Positions 34,590 to 41,406 of a stretch of DNA of 64,000 nucleotides are shown here, in pieces. The notes under the pieces are model-generated. The model did no database searches. It had not been told where the DNA came from and worked only from the letters and a program-made list of their open reading frames with translations. The position numbers and the translations under genes were made by a program. This DNA comes from Pseudodesulfovibrio cashew (GTDB lineage: Bacteria; Desulfobacterota; Desulfovibrionia; Desulfovibrionales; Desulfovibrionaceae): contig NZ_CP046400.1 of NCBI RefSeq assembly GCF_009762795.1, positions 1,403,501 to 1,467,500 of the forward strand, in the 5' to 3' direction. Numbering within the stretch: position 1 is the first letter of the stretch; every line of letters starts with the position of its first letter.

Positions 34590-34749
34590 TTGACGGGATA
34601 TGGATATAGTTAAATAAATATGAGGAAGCGTTATGTCGTTGCTGTATGAATATGGAAAAATCAAGCTGCCCCGAGGCAGTGGATTGGTCTATCCCGTAAA
34701 GAAATCCGAGGTGGACCATGCCTTGGAAATGGCTAATGTCTCTGAATTG
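34439..34749. repeat. tandem unit 1: linker remnant, promoter region, immunity 5' end
   Basis: About 310 bases highly similar to 35163-35473. The unit joins a minus-strand linker remnant to a plus-strand gene start through TTGACGGGATATGGATATAG, a shared AT-rich promoter-like sequence. The duplication explains the first two immunity-like genes. Confidence 0.8.
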
Positions 34750-35070
34750 GATACATTTTACTTTTCTCCTCGATGCCGGAGTGCCGATCTGGTCGTTCTT
34801 GACGTAGTGTTGATGGGAGAGTCTCAACAGGGATATTGGAAAAAACAACGGCCGGGTATAACTGTTTGTGCAGTTCCATCAGATCAATCGGGAAAAATTA
34901 GAGAGTTGCTGATGCAGGGCAATTACCTGTTGCGGTTGGCGAAGTGGGTTAAGGGTCTTGAGAGTGCTCCCAATGTCATCAGGGATGTCAATCGGGCGCG
35001 GCTTGTCTGTTTTGGGGCGGGTGAGCTTTTTGTAAAAGATGAAAATGGAAGAAGGGTAGCATTGCCATAG
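34633..35070 (+). CDS. candidate immunity protein, paralogue 1
   Basis: 145 residues, soluble, no signal. It opens MSLLYEYGKIKLPRGSG, then YPVKKSEVDHALEMANVSEL, shares VCAVP, a LL-x4-LRLA-x-WVKGLE block and NVIRDV with the second copy, and ends FVKDENGRRVALP. No known family is recognised. The first 39 residues and the last 13 are identical to paralogue 2 while the middle (about 40-115) differs, a mosaic that would suit specificity differences between immunity proteins. ATG 34633 has GAGGA seven bases upstream. It converges on the broken toxin module at 35077. Confidence 0.7.
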   Translation: MSLLYEYGKIKLPRGSGLVYPVKKSEVDHALEMANVSELDTFYFSPRCRSADLVVLDVVLMGESQQGYWKKQRPGITVCAVPSDQSGKIRELLMQGNYLLRLAKWVKGLESAPNVIRDVNRARLVCFGAGELFVKDENGRRVALP

Positions 35071-35089
35071 GCGACGCTACCCTTTTTTT
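35054..35089 (+). terminator. terminator overlapping the end of paralogue 1
   Basis: GGGTAGC (35054-35060) pairs with GCTACCC (35076-35082), then seven T residues. The stop codon lies in the loop. Confidence 0.8.
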
Positions 35090-35313
35090 GTTTCTTTCTT
35101 TAACTGCGTTGGCTGGTTCCCGTAAGTCTCTTTTAATTCTTTGATAATGGGGTCTTCCAAAACGCGCTTCCCTTTACCGTATTGCCCCTTGGACTGGACC
35201 ATTCCCCCGAGCGCGCCGCTTGCCGCTGCGCTTTTCGCATCGCGGGCGTCCTGTTCGCGCTCCAGCCTTGCCTAGTCGCGTCTATCCTATTTTGATCTCG
35301 CACCCTTGTCCTT
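35077..35313 (-). pseudogene. orphan toxin-linker module 2 with short tip, broken
   Basis: On the minus strand this repeats the linker of the intact modular protein (ARLEREQDARDAKSAAASGA, then LGGMVQSKGQ) and continues into a different tip, RVLEDPIIKELKETYGNQ and a short lysine-rich end that runs into the terminator of paralogue 1. Two in-frame TAG codons interrupt the linker and the ATG seen in module 1 is AAG here. The tip is unlike that of the intact gene, as expected for a displaced toxin cassette. It ends seven bases from the stop of paralogue 1. Confidence 0.7.
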
Positions 35314-35473
35314 TTGACGGGATATGGATATAGTTAAACAAATATAGGGGGGCGTTGTGTCGTTGCTGTATGAATATGGGAAAATCAAGCTGCCCCGAGG
35401 CAGTGGATTGGTCTATCCCGTAAAGAAATCCGAGGTGGACCATGCCTTGGAAATGGCTAATGTCTCTGAGTTG
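35163..35473. repeat. tandem unit 2: linker remnant, promoter region, immunity 5' end
   Basis: The second copy of the unit at 34439-34749, with point changes that break the linker frame and change the following gene start from ATG to GTG. Confidence 0.8.
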
Positions 35474-35794
35474 AAAGAGTTCTACTTTTCGGATGGTTAC
35501 CGGGATAGAGATCTTGTCGTGTTCAGGGCAATGCTGATGGGGGAGTCTCAAAAGGGATATTGGGCGAAACAAAGTCCCCTTTTTTGCGTGTATGCTGTCC
35601 CGGTTGCTCAGGCAGAAGAGATCAGGGTTTTGCTCAGAGAAGGCAATTATCTGTTGCGTTTGGCTGAGTGGGTTAAAGGCCTTGAGGATGCTCCCAATGT
35701 CATCCGGGATGTAGATCGGGTGCGATTTGTCTGTTACGGGTCGGGTGAGCTTTTTGTAAAAGATGAAAATGGAAGAAGGGTAGCATTGCCATAG
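35357..35794 (+). CDS. candidate immunity protein, paralogue 2
   Basis: 145 residues, starting at GTG 35357 where paralogue 1 has ATG; GGGGGG stands six bases upstream. Ends are identical to paralogue 1, but the middle differs: LKEFYFSDGYRDRDLVVFRA here against LDTFYFSPRCRSADLVVLDV there. Both keep LMGESQ-x-GYW. The C-terminal WVKGLEDAPNVIRDVDRVRF block is shared. Function unknown; an immunity role is inferred from its place beside toxin modules. Confidence 0.7.
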   Translation: MSLLYEYGKIKLPRGSGLVYPVKKSEVDHALEMANVSELKEFYFSDGYRDRDLVVFRAMLMGESQKGYWAKQSPLFCVYAVPVAQAEEIRVLLREGNYLLRLAEWVKGLEDAPNVIRDVDRVRFVCYGSGELFVKDENGRRVALP

Positions 35795-35813
35795 ACGATG
35801 CTACCCTTTTTTT
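35778..35813 (+). terminator. terminator overlapping the end of paralogue 2
   Basis: GGGTAGCAT (35778-35786) pairs with ATGCTACCC (35798-35806), then seven T residues. It is a relative of the terminator at 35054 with two extra base pairs. Confidence 0.85.
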
Positions 35814-35892
35814 GTTTATTTGCTTAACTCGTCGGAGCCCACTCCATTCTTCAATCTTCAACATTTCACTTTGTTCCGTGCCCCGGACATCC

Positions 35893-35921
35893 TTGATTGT
35901 CGGATTGGAATAACGTATAGT
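35893..35921 (+). promoter_or_regulatory. sigma-70-like promoter for paralogue 3
   Basis: TTGATT (35893-35898), 17 bases, TATAGT (35916-35921). The -10 matches five of six. The predicted start of transcription falls about 18 bases before GTG 35946, which supports that start over an upstream ATG at 35820. Confidence 0.6.
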
Positions 35922-35945
35922 TTCGTCTATAAAACAGGAGGGGGC

Positions 35946-36359
35946 GTGGTTGAATACGAATTCGGCGGAAGAAGCAAGATAATAAAGGGGTATTCCTACC
36001 CCATCAAGCGCGGGGACCTGGATCAGGCGTTGGATGAGGCTGGAGTGACGGATATCCAGAGAGTGGCTTTCTTTTGTCTTCCTAAAAAAGGCGGCGGACG
36101 GCTTGTTCTCTTGGGCTATTTTTTCGGTGAAGCCCGGCTTGACGGCCTCGTTACGCAAGAGTCTCCAGATATCACAGTGTGTTGTGTGCCAACCCAATAT
36201 GTGTCTGAAATCAAGAGCCTGCTTGAGAAGCATACTGTGTTGAACCGTTTGGACCAGTGGGTAAAACAAATTGAATTGGCTGAGAATGTGTACCGCGATC
36301 AACGTCATGGTTTTCATGTGTGTTATGAGGATGAAGCACTTGTGGTAGAAGTCGAGTAG
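35946..36359 (+). CDS. candidate immunity protein, paralogue 3
   Basis: 137 residues from GTG 35946, with AGGAGG directly upstream. It begins VVEYEFGGRSKIIKGYSYPI (first V read as Met), the counterpart of YEYG...YPVK in paralogues 1 and 2, and has DLDQALDEAGV, GYFFGEARLDG, VCCVPTQYVSEIKSLLEKH, LNRLDQWVKQIELAENVYRD. It is clearly related but diverged. A frame continuing upstream to 35820 has no family resemblance and crosses the promoter, so it was dropped. Confidence 0.7.
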   Translation: MVEYEFGGRSKIIKGYSYPIKRGDLDQALDEAGVTDIQRVAFFCLPKKGGGRLVLLGYFFGEARLDGLVTQESPDITVCCVPTQYVSEIKSLLEKHTVLNRLDQWVKQIELAENVYRDQRHGFHVCYEDEALVVEVE

Positions 36360-36507
36360 TTTTTAGGGAGATGTCGGCATGCTCTTAAGGTGGATAGGGG
36401 AAAGTTGTCCCCTAGACTGCCTCAGGCGAGGCTCATGATCGTTCTGATAGGTCTTTTAGCAGACATAAGACAAGGAATATGAAATTTAGGATATATTGGT
36501 GCGTGCT
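36360..36507. other. spacer between paralogues 3 and 4
   Basis: About 150 bases. It holds a hairpin TAGGGGA-AAGTTG-... TCCCCTA (36395-36414) without a T tract, and a promoter-like TTAGCA-N16-TATGAA pair near 36460-36485 for the next gene. Confidence 0.35.
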
Positions 36508-36939
36508 ATGTCTGTAAAGTATGAATACGGGGGGAGGGATAAAGCTGTTAAGGGGTTTACATACCCAATCAAAAGGGCGGAGTTGGATCATGCTTTGTTG
36601 CAGGTGGGCGTTGTGGAGCTTGGTGTCGTCAGTTTTGTTTGTTGCCCGGTTGCAGAAAAATCTTACTCCGTGATCAACGGCTATTTTAGCGGGGATGCAC
36701 GCAACCCGGGCAAGCTTGAGAGGGCATTGCCAACTGTATGGTTTGATGCCGTGAAATCCAGTGATTGCCCGAAGATAAAAGAACTCCTTCGAAGGCAGAA
36801 TGTGTTGAACCGATTTGCCAATTGGTTGAAAAAAATAGAATCTGGCGAGAATGTTCTTAGAGGACAGTTTCACAACTTCAGTGCTGTTTTTGAAAACGAC
36901 GAATTGGTTATTGAGATAGTGTCAGGATATAAAAGATGA
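36508..36939 (+). CDS. candidate immunity protein, paralogue 4 (beside the intact toxin)
   Basis: 143 residues: MSVKYEYGGRDKAVKGFTYP, then IKRAELDHALLQVGVVEL, GYFSGDARNPG, IKELLRRQNVLNRFANWLKK and IESGENVLR. It is closest to paralogue 3. It ends 26 bases from the stop of the intact modular protein, tail to tail, so it is the best candidate for that toxin's cognate immunity protein. ATG 36508 is chosen by alignment with the paralogues; GTG 36499 has a better placed AGGA and would add three residues. Confidence 0.7.
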   Translation: MSVKYEYGGRDKAVKGFTYPIKRAELDHALLQVGVVELGVVSFVCCPVAEKSYSVINGYFSGDARNPGKLERALPTVWFDAVKSSDCPKIKELLRRQNVLNRFANWLKKIESGENVLRGQFHNFSAVFENDELVIEIVSGYKR

Positions 36940-36965
36940 GGAGCGAGAATCCGCCCCCCATTGCA

Positions 36966-38024
36966 TTATGTGTTGTCGGGGCTCCATTTGCTACCGATTG
37001 GTACCTTGGAAAGTTCTTCAACAATATCTTTGTTAAAGATAGTCAGTGGTGGTCCCATTCTAACCTTCCCGTCGGTAAGAATCTTTATCAGTCCGGCCCA
37101 TTGGTCTGCTCTGTTTTTTAGCCTCGTTTTCTCTTTCCCTTTCAACGTCTTGCTTTCTTTTCGTAGGTTGTCGACCTTTTTCATATACCGTCGTTTAACG
37201 ATATTCTTTTGCCTGTCGTTTCTGGCGTTATTGTATTCTTCAATGAAATCATCAATCATCGGATCATTCCCACTGGCCTTTCCTTTCTTGCCCTGCCCCT
37301 TGGACTGGACCATCCCTCCGAGCGCGCCGCTTGCCGCTGCGTTTTTCGCATCGCGGGCGTCCTGTTCGCGCTCCAGCCTGGCCAGGTCGCGGGCGTGTTC
37401 CTCAGCCGAGATCGTCCGCTTTTCCCGGTCGGCCAGGTCCCTGGCGTCTTGGGCAACGTTCCGTTGCGGCGTCTGCGCCTGTGCGGGGGCTTTTTCCGGG
37501 TTCGTGGGTGCGGGCTGCTCCTCCCGGCCTTCGAGCGCCTTGCTGCCCAGGCCGAGCAGGGTGCGCAGGGGAGGCGCGGGAGCGGCGGGGCCGTCCGCCT
37601 TGCCCTGAGTCGAGGGCGGGGCAGGCTTTCCCGGCGCGGCGGTTTCGGGTTGGTCGGGCGTGCCCTCCTTGCTTTTTTCTTGGTTCCCGCCTGACTGACC
37701 GCCTGCGGGTGCGGCAAAGGGCACGCCGGTCTTCTGGTCGGCCAGGTCGTCCCGGGAACCGAGGGTGTGGTTCCAGGAGAACCCGGCCCCTTCGTCGGCG
37801 GGTTTCCAGTCGGCGGGCTTGTTCACCTGCCACCAGGAAAAGGTGCGGTGGTCCTCGTTTTTCTTGCGGCGCAGATTGCCGTCCTTGCGCACGGGTTCGA
37901 ACACGCCGTCCGCGTATTTGATCCAGCTACGCCGGGTGGTGTTCGAGGCCGGATCGTAGCTGAACACCCCGTTGGTGTCGCCGGGGCCGAACGCCTCGTT
38001 TGGGTTGTCGAAGAATCCTTTCAT
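36966..38024 (-). CDS. modular toxin-like protein with swappable C-terminal tip
   Basis: 352 residues, no signal peptide. Residues 1-98 form a Trp- and Asn-rich N-terminal domain (MKGFFDNPNEAFGPGDTNGV, HRTFSWWQVNKPADW, GFSWNHTLGS) that I do not recognise. Residues 99-185 are a Pro/Ala/Gln-rich disordered linker, 190-250 a charged helix plus Gly/Lys-rich joint that is repeated in the two orphan modules, and 251-352 a unique basic helical tip ending KVPIGSKWSPDNT. A constant front, a repeated joint and a unique tip beside small paralogous proteins is the pattern of polymorphic toxins. Ribosome site AAGGAG. No secretion genes (T6SS, Rhs, CdiB) are nearby. Confidence 0.65.
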   Translation of the reverse strand: MKGFFDNPNEAFGPGDTNGVFSYDPASNTTRRSWIKYADGVFEPVRKDGNLRRKKNEDHRTFSWWQVNKPADWKPADEGAGFSWNHTLGSRDDLADQKTGVPFAAPAGGQSGGNQEKSKEGTPDQPETAAPGKPAPPSTQGKADGPAAPAPPLRTLLGLGSKALEGREEQPAPTNPEKAPAQAQTPQRNVAQDARDLADREKRTISAEEHARDLARLEREQDARDAKNAAASGALGGMVQSKGQGKKGKASGNDPMIDDFIEEYNNARNDRQKNIVKRRYMKKVDNLRKESKTLKGKEKTRLKNRADQWAGLIKILTDGKVRMGPPLTIFNKDIVEELSKVPIGSKWSPDNT

Positions 38025-38294
38025 GTTGTTTCTCCTTGATGAGTTTGTGATTGGTTGGGATTCCGGCGAAGCATACCCCCGGTTTTCGGGCCGGGATGAA
38101 ATCGGGCGTCAGCGGGCGAAAAAAGGATGAAAACGGGCGAAATAGGGTGTTGACACGATTTTGAGAAGGCTCGCCGCTCATGCCGCGCCTGGATTTTTGC
38201 GGCGCGTGGAATGGTGTGCTGCGGCGTGTTCGACTCCCCGGGAGGGGAAATGGGGAAAATCATGCGGGAATAGCCGGGTAAATGCCGACTTTCC
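38025..38294. other. divergent region between the toxin-like gene and hflK
   Basis: About 270 bases. No gene is supported. The left half contains the toxin-like gene's leader, and the right half carries the hflK promoter candidate. Confidence 0.4.
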
Positions 38295-38323
38295 TTGACC
38301 TGACTCGGCAGAGAGCCTATTTC
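38295..38323 (+). promoter_or_regulatory. sigma-70-like promoter for hflKC
   Basis: TTGACC (38295-38300), 17 bases, TATTTC (38318-38323). The predicted transcript would begin at about 38330, only a few bases before ATG 38333, which has no ribosome site. A leaderless mRNA is possible. Confidence 0.4.
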
Positions 38324-38332
38324 AGAAACATT

Positions 38333-39412
38333 ATGAATTGGGATTGGGAAAAATTACAAAAGCAGCAACAGGGGCGTCCCGGCGGCAAGCCGCCGAGCTT
38401 TGACGATTTCCAGGATCAACTGGAGAAATTCAAGCAGTTCAAACTACCGGGCTGGAAGCTGATCCTGCCGGTCTTGATCCTGCTCTGGGCCGCTTCCGGT
38501 TTCTACATCGTCGAGCCCGACGAAGTGGGCGTGGTCCAGCAGTTCGGCGAGTTCAACCGGATCACCACGGCCGGACCCAACTACCACATCCCCTACCCGG
38601 TGGAGTCGGTCCTGACCCCCAAGGTCACGCAGATCCGGCGCATCGAGTTCGGGTTCCGGTCTTCGGGCCGGGCGCGGGTGCAGAATTTCCAGCAGGGCGT
38701 GAGCCGCGAGGTGCCGGAAGAGGCGCTCATGCTCACCGGTGACGAGAACATCGTCTCCGTGCAGTTCATCGTCCAGTACATGATCAAGGACGCCAAGGAC
38801 TACCTGTTCAACGTCTATGACCCGTCCGGGACCATCGTCCACGCGGGCGAGGCGGCCATGCGCGAGGTCATCGGCAACGGCAAGATCGACGACGCCCTGA
38901 CCACCGGCAAGCAGGAGATTCAGGTCCAGACCCGCGATCTGATGCAGAAGATCCTCGATTCCTATCAGACCGGCATCAGCATCGTTGCCGTGCAGATGCA
39001 GAACGTGCATCCGCCGGAACAGGTGGTGGACGCGTTCAAGGACGTGGCCAGCGCCCGCGAGGACAAGAGCCGGTTCATCAACGAGGCCGAGGCCTACCAG
39101 CGCGACATCCTGCCCAAGGCCCGAGGCGAAGCGTCCCGGGTCATCAACGGAGCCCAGGCCTACAAGGAGGCCAAGGTGCGTAAGGCCGAAGGTGACGCGT
39201 CCCACTTCCTGGCCGTGCTCAAGGAGTACGAGAAGGCCAAGGACATCACCCGCGAGCGTCTCTACCTGGAGGCCATGGAGGGAATCCTTCAGAACCCCGA
39301 GGTCGAGAAGCTGATCATGTCGGACAACGCCCTGAAGCAGTCCGTCCCCTACCTGCCGCTGGGTCAGTTGCCCAGAAGCGGCGCAACCGCAACGCCCAAG
39401 GCGACCAAGTAG
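38333..39412 (+). CDS. hflK: FtsH modulator HflK
   Basis: 359 residues. A Gln/Gly/Pro-rich N-terminal tail, one transmembrane helix (about 40-58, LILPVLILLWAASGFYI) and a periplasmic SPFH/band-7 domain with VEPDEVGVVQQFGEFNRIT and RIEFGFRS, then a coiled coil with ARGEASRVINGAQAYKEAKV. With HflC it forms a large membrane complex that restrains FtsH protease. ATG 38333 fits the family N-terminus; an ATG at 38282 lacks similarity. Confidence 0.95.
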   Translation: MNWDWEKLQKQQQGRPGGKPPSFDDFQDQLEKFKQFKLPGWKLILPVLILLWAASGFYIVEPDEVGVVQQFGEFNRITTAGPNYHIPYPVESVLTPKVTQIRRIEFGFRSSGRARVQNFQQGVSREVPEEALMLTGDENIVSVQFIVQYMIKDAKDYLFNVYDPSGTIVHAGEAAMREVIGNGKIDDALTTGKQEIQVQTRDLMQKILDSYQTGISIVAVQMQNVHPPEQVVDAFKDVASAREDKSRFINEAEAYQRDILPKARGEASRVINGAQAYKEAKVRKAEGDASHFLAVLKEYEKAKDITRERLYLEAMEGILQNPEVEKLIMSDNALKQSVPYLPLGQLPRSGATATPKATK

Positions 39413-39424
39413 AGGGAGGCCGAC

Positions 39425-40276
39425 ATGAAGAAATCAACCGTTACGCTCATCGTCCTGGTCATCCTCGGGACCATCGTCCTGACCCAGTCCGCCTTCACCG
39501 TGGACCAGACCGAAAAAGCCATCGTCATACAGCTCGGCCGTCCCGTCGGCGAGAGGGCTCTCGGCCCCGGCCTGCACTTCAAGCTGCCCCTGGTCCAGAA
39601 CGTCGTCTATTTCGACGCCCGCATCCTGGACTTCGACGCCAAGCCCGAGGAGATCACCACCACGGACAAGAAGTACATGAACGTGGACTCCTACTCCAAG
39701 TGGCGCATCGTGGACCCGCTGACCTTCTACACCAAGGTGCGGACCATCCAGGGCGCCCAGGCGCGGCTGGACGATATCGTCCGCTCGCAGCTGCGCGTGG
39801 CCCTTGGCCGCTACACCCTGATCGAGGTCGTCTCCCACAAGCGCCAGGAGATCATGGACGCGGTCAGCTCGCGCTCCCGGGAACTGCTCGAGCCCTACGG
39901 CATCGAGGTGATCGACGTGCGCATCAAGCGCACCGACCTGCCCGCCGAGAACGCCCGGGCCATTTTCGGCAGAATGAAGGCCGAGCGTGAGCGCCAGGCC
40001 AAGCAGTACCGCTCGGAAGGGCGCGAGGCCTCGGCCAAGATCATCGCCACTGCCGACAAGGAGCGGGCCATCATCCTGGCGGACGCGGCCAAGCAGGCCG
40101 AGATCATCCGAGGCGAGGGTGATGCCCAGGCTACCAAGGTTTACGCCGACGCCCTCGGTCGTTCTCCGGAGTTTTATGCTTTCACTCGAAGCCTGGAAGC
40201 GTACCGCAAGGGCTTCGGCAAGAACGCGCGCTTCATTTTGACTCCGAAATCCCCGTTTTTGAAATACATGCAATAA
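39425..40276 (+). CDS. hflC: FtsH modulator HflC
   Basis: 283 residues: N-terminal anchor helix, SPFH domain (AFTVDQTEKAIVIQLGRPVG, GPGLHFKLPLVQNVVYFDAR) and a coiled-coil end with YRSEGREASAKIIATADKER, DAQATKVYADALGRSPEFYAF. Partner of HflK, 12 bases downstream of it with AGGGAGG as ribosome site. Lengths and gene order are standard. Confidence 0.96.
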   Translation: MKKSTVTLIVLVILGTIVLTQSAFTVDQTEKAIVIQLGRPVGERALGPGLHFKLPLVQNVVYFDARILDFDAKPEEITTTDKKYMNVDSYSKWRIVDPLTFYTKVRTIQGAQARLDDIVRSQLRVALGRYTLIEVVSHKRQEIMDAVSSRSRELLEPYGIEVIDVRIKRTDLPAENARAIFGRMKAERERQAKQYRSEGREASAKIIATADKERAIILADAAKQAEIIRGEGDAQATKVYADALGRSPEFYAFTRSLEAYRKGFGKNARFILTPKSPFLKYMQ

Positions 40277-40299
40277 GCTCGACATTCGTGCGATAGACA

Positions 40300-40329
40300 G
40301 GGGCGTGGTTCGGAACCACGCCCCTTTTT
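40300..40329 (+). terminator. intrinsic terminator after hflC
   Basis: Perfect 11-bp stem (40300-40310 with 40314-40324), loop CGG, five T residues. Confidence 0.92.
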
Positions 40330-40480
40330 CTTCGTGACAAAAATGGACTTTGAAGGTAGGAAAATGCACAACGGGTATGGGATTTTTTCCCAGAGAATCC
40401 GGGAAAATTTCCTGGACTAAAATAATTCACCAATATATAAGAAGTTTTTTTGTAGCGGCGGTATTTATTCACTAATACTA

Positions 40481-40508
40481 TTGACTATTTCATAGCTTCT
40501 TGCATACT
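40481..40508 (+). promoter_or_regulatory. sigma-70-like promoter for the S24-like repressor
   Basis: TTGACT (40481-40486), 16 bases, CATACT (40503-40508), in AT-rich DNA 32 bases before the start codon. Confidence 0.4.
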
Positions 40509-40540
40509 TGCCGAATCCATCATTATGAAGGGGGAAGAAA

Positions 40541-41263
40541 ATGCCGAAAAAGAAAAGACAATGTGACGAGGCGCAGCTAAAGTGGTTTGAAGAGGCCCTT
40601 GAGCGAATCAAGAAGGCCACCGGCGCCCGCACGCAGGTCCAGCTTGCCGAAGTTCTGGATGTGCGCCAGTCGTCAATCTCAGACGCCAAGCGCCGCTGTT
40701 CCATTCCTGCCGAGTGGCTGCTCAAACTCTATCGCAGCCACGGACTGGACCCGGACTGGCTTTCCGAGGGCCTGGAGCCGGTCTACATCAACGAGTCCAA
40801 GGGAAAGATCCCTGCGGACACCCTGCTCAAGGAGACTCCCGCCCCGTACGGCCGCATGAACTCCCGTGGCCGGGTAGTGCCCGTGTCTACCATGGCCGGC
40901 GCCAACAAGGGCGGAGCCACCTGGGAGCCGCATCCCGTGGAGGAGCTCTCGGTTCCCGAGTCCTTCTGCCGCCCCAAGCTGCAGGTGATCAAGGTCGACT
41001 CTTCCGCCATGGAGCCGATCATCGGTCGTGGCGCGTTCGTCGGAATTGATCTCGACCAGAAGAGTCACCCGGACGGAGACCTGTGCGCCGTGCACTTCCC
41101 GCACCAGGGGCTGACCATCCGCAGGGTCTACATGCAGGGCGACACCTATCTCCTGAAGGCGGAAAACGAAAAGTACTCCGACCTCACCATCCCTGCAGCG
41201 GAAATGGATGAACGCACCGTGGGTCGCGTCATCTGGGTTCTGCAAAACCTCTCACTCATGTAA
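40541..41263 (+). CDS. CI-like repressor with S24 peptidase-like domain
   Basis: 240 residues. N-terminal helix-turn-helix of the CI-repressor type (TQVQLAEVLDVRQSSISDAK followed by RRCSIPAEWLLKL) and a C-terminal LexA/S24 fold with VIKVDSSAMEPIIGRGAFVG. The catalytic serine region reads DSSAMEP instead of the usual DSMxP, and the position of the catalytic lysine reads ITIRRV-like (LTIRRVY), so Lys appears replaced by Arg. Self-cleavage is therefore doubtful. No other phage genes are nearby; it may be a host regulator. Ribosome site GGGGGAAG. Confidence 0.85.
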   Translation: MPKKKRQCDEAQLKWFEEALERIKKATGARTQVQLAEVLDVRQSSISDAKRRCSIPAEWLLKLYRSHGLDPDWLSEGLEPVYINESKGKIPADTLLKETPAPYGRMNSRGRVVPVSTMAGANKGGATWEPHPVEELSVPESFCRPKLQVIKVDSSAMEPIIGRGAFVGIDLDQKSHPDGDLCAVHFPHQGLTIRRVYMQGDTYLLKAENEKYSDLTIPAAEMDERTVGRVIWVLQNLSLM

Positions 41264-41280
41264 TACCCGCATACGATGGT

Positions 41281-41325
41281 CAGCCGACCGGGCAGCATAT
41301 GCCCGGTCGGCTGGCCTTTTTTTTT
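41281..41325 (+). terminator. intrinsic terminator after the repressor gene
   Basis: A 14-bp stem (41281-41294 with 41300-41313), then GCC and nine T residues. Confidence 0.92.
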
Positions 41326-41406
41326 GCACATCGTAGCGAGTGCGAGAAGGCTCTGCCGGGCATCCTCCCCCTTGACGCGGCGGTTCGCCGGTCCTACTTA
41401 AAGGGG

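Noticed and set aside
35820-35945. N-terminal extension of immunity paralogue 3
   Set aside because: It crosses a good promoter, lacks similarity to the paralogues, and GTG 35946 has a perfect AGGAGG.
40541-41263. Prophage suggested by the CI-like repressor
   Set aside because: No integrase, structural or lysis genes on either side; neighbours are hflC and panB.
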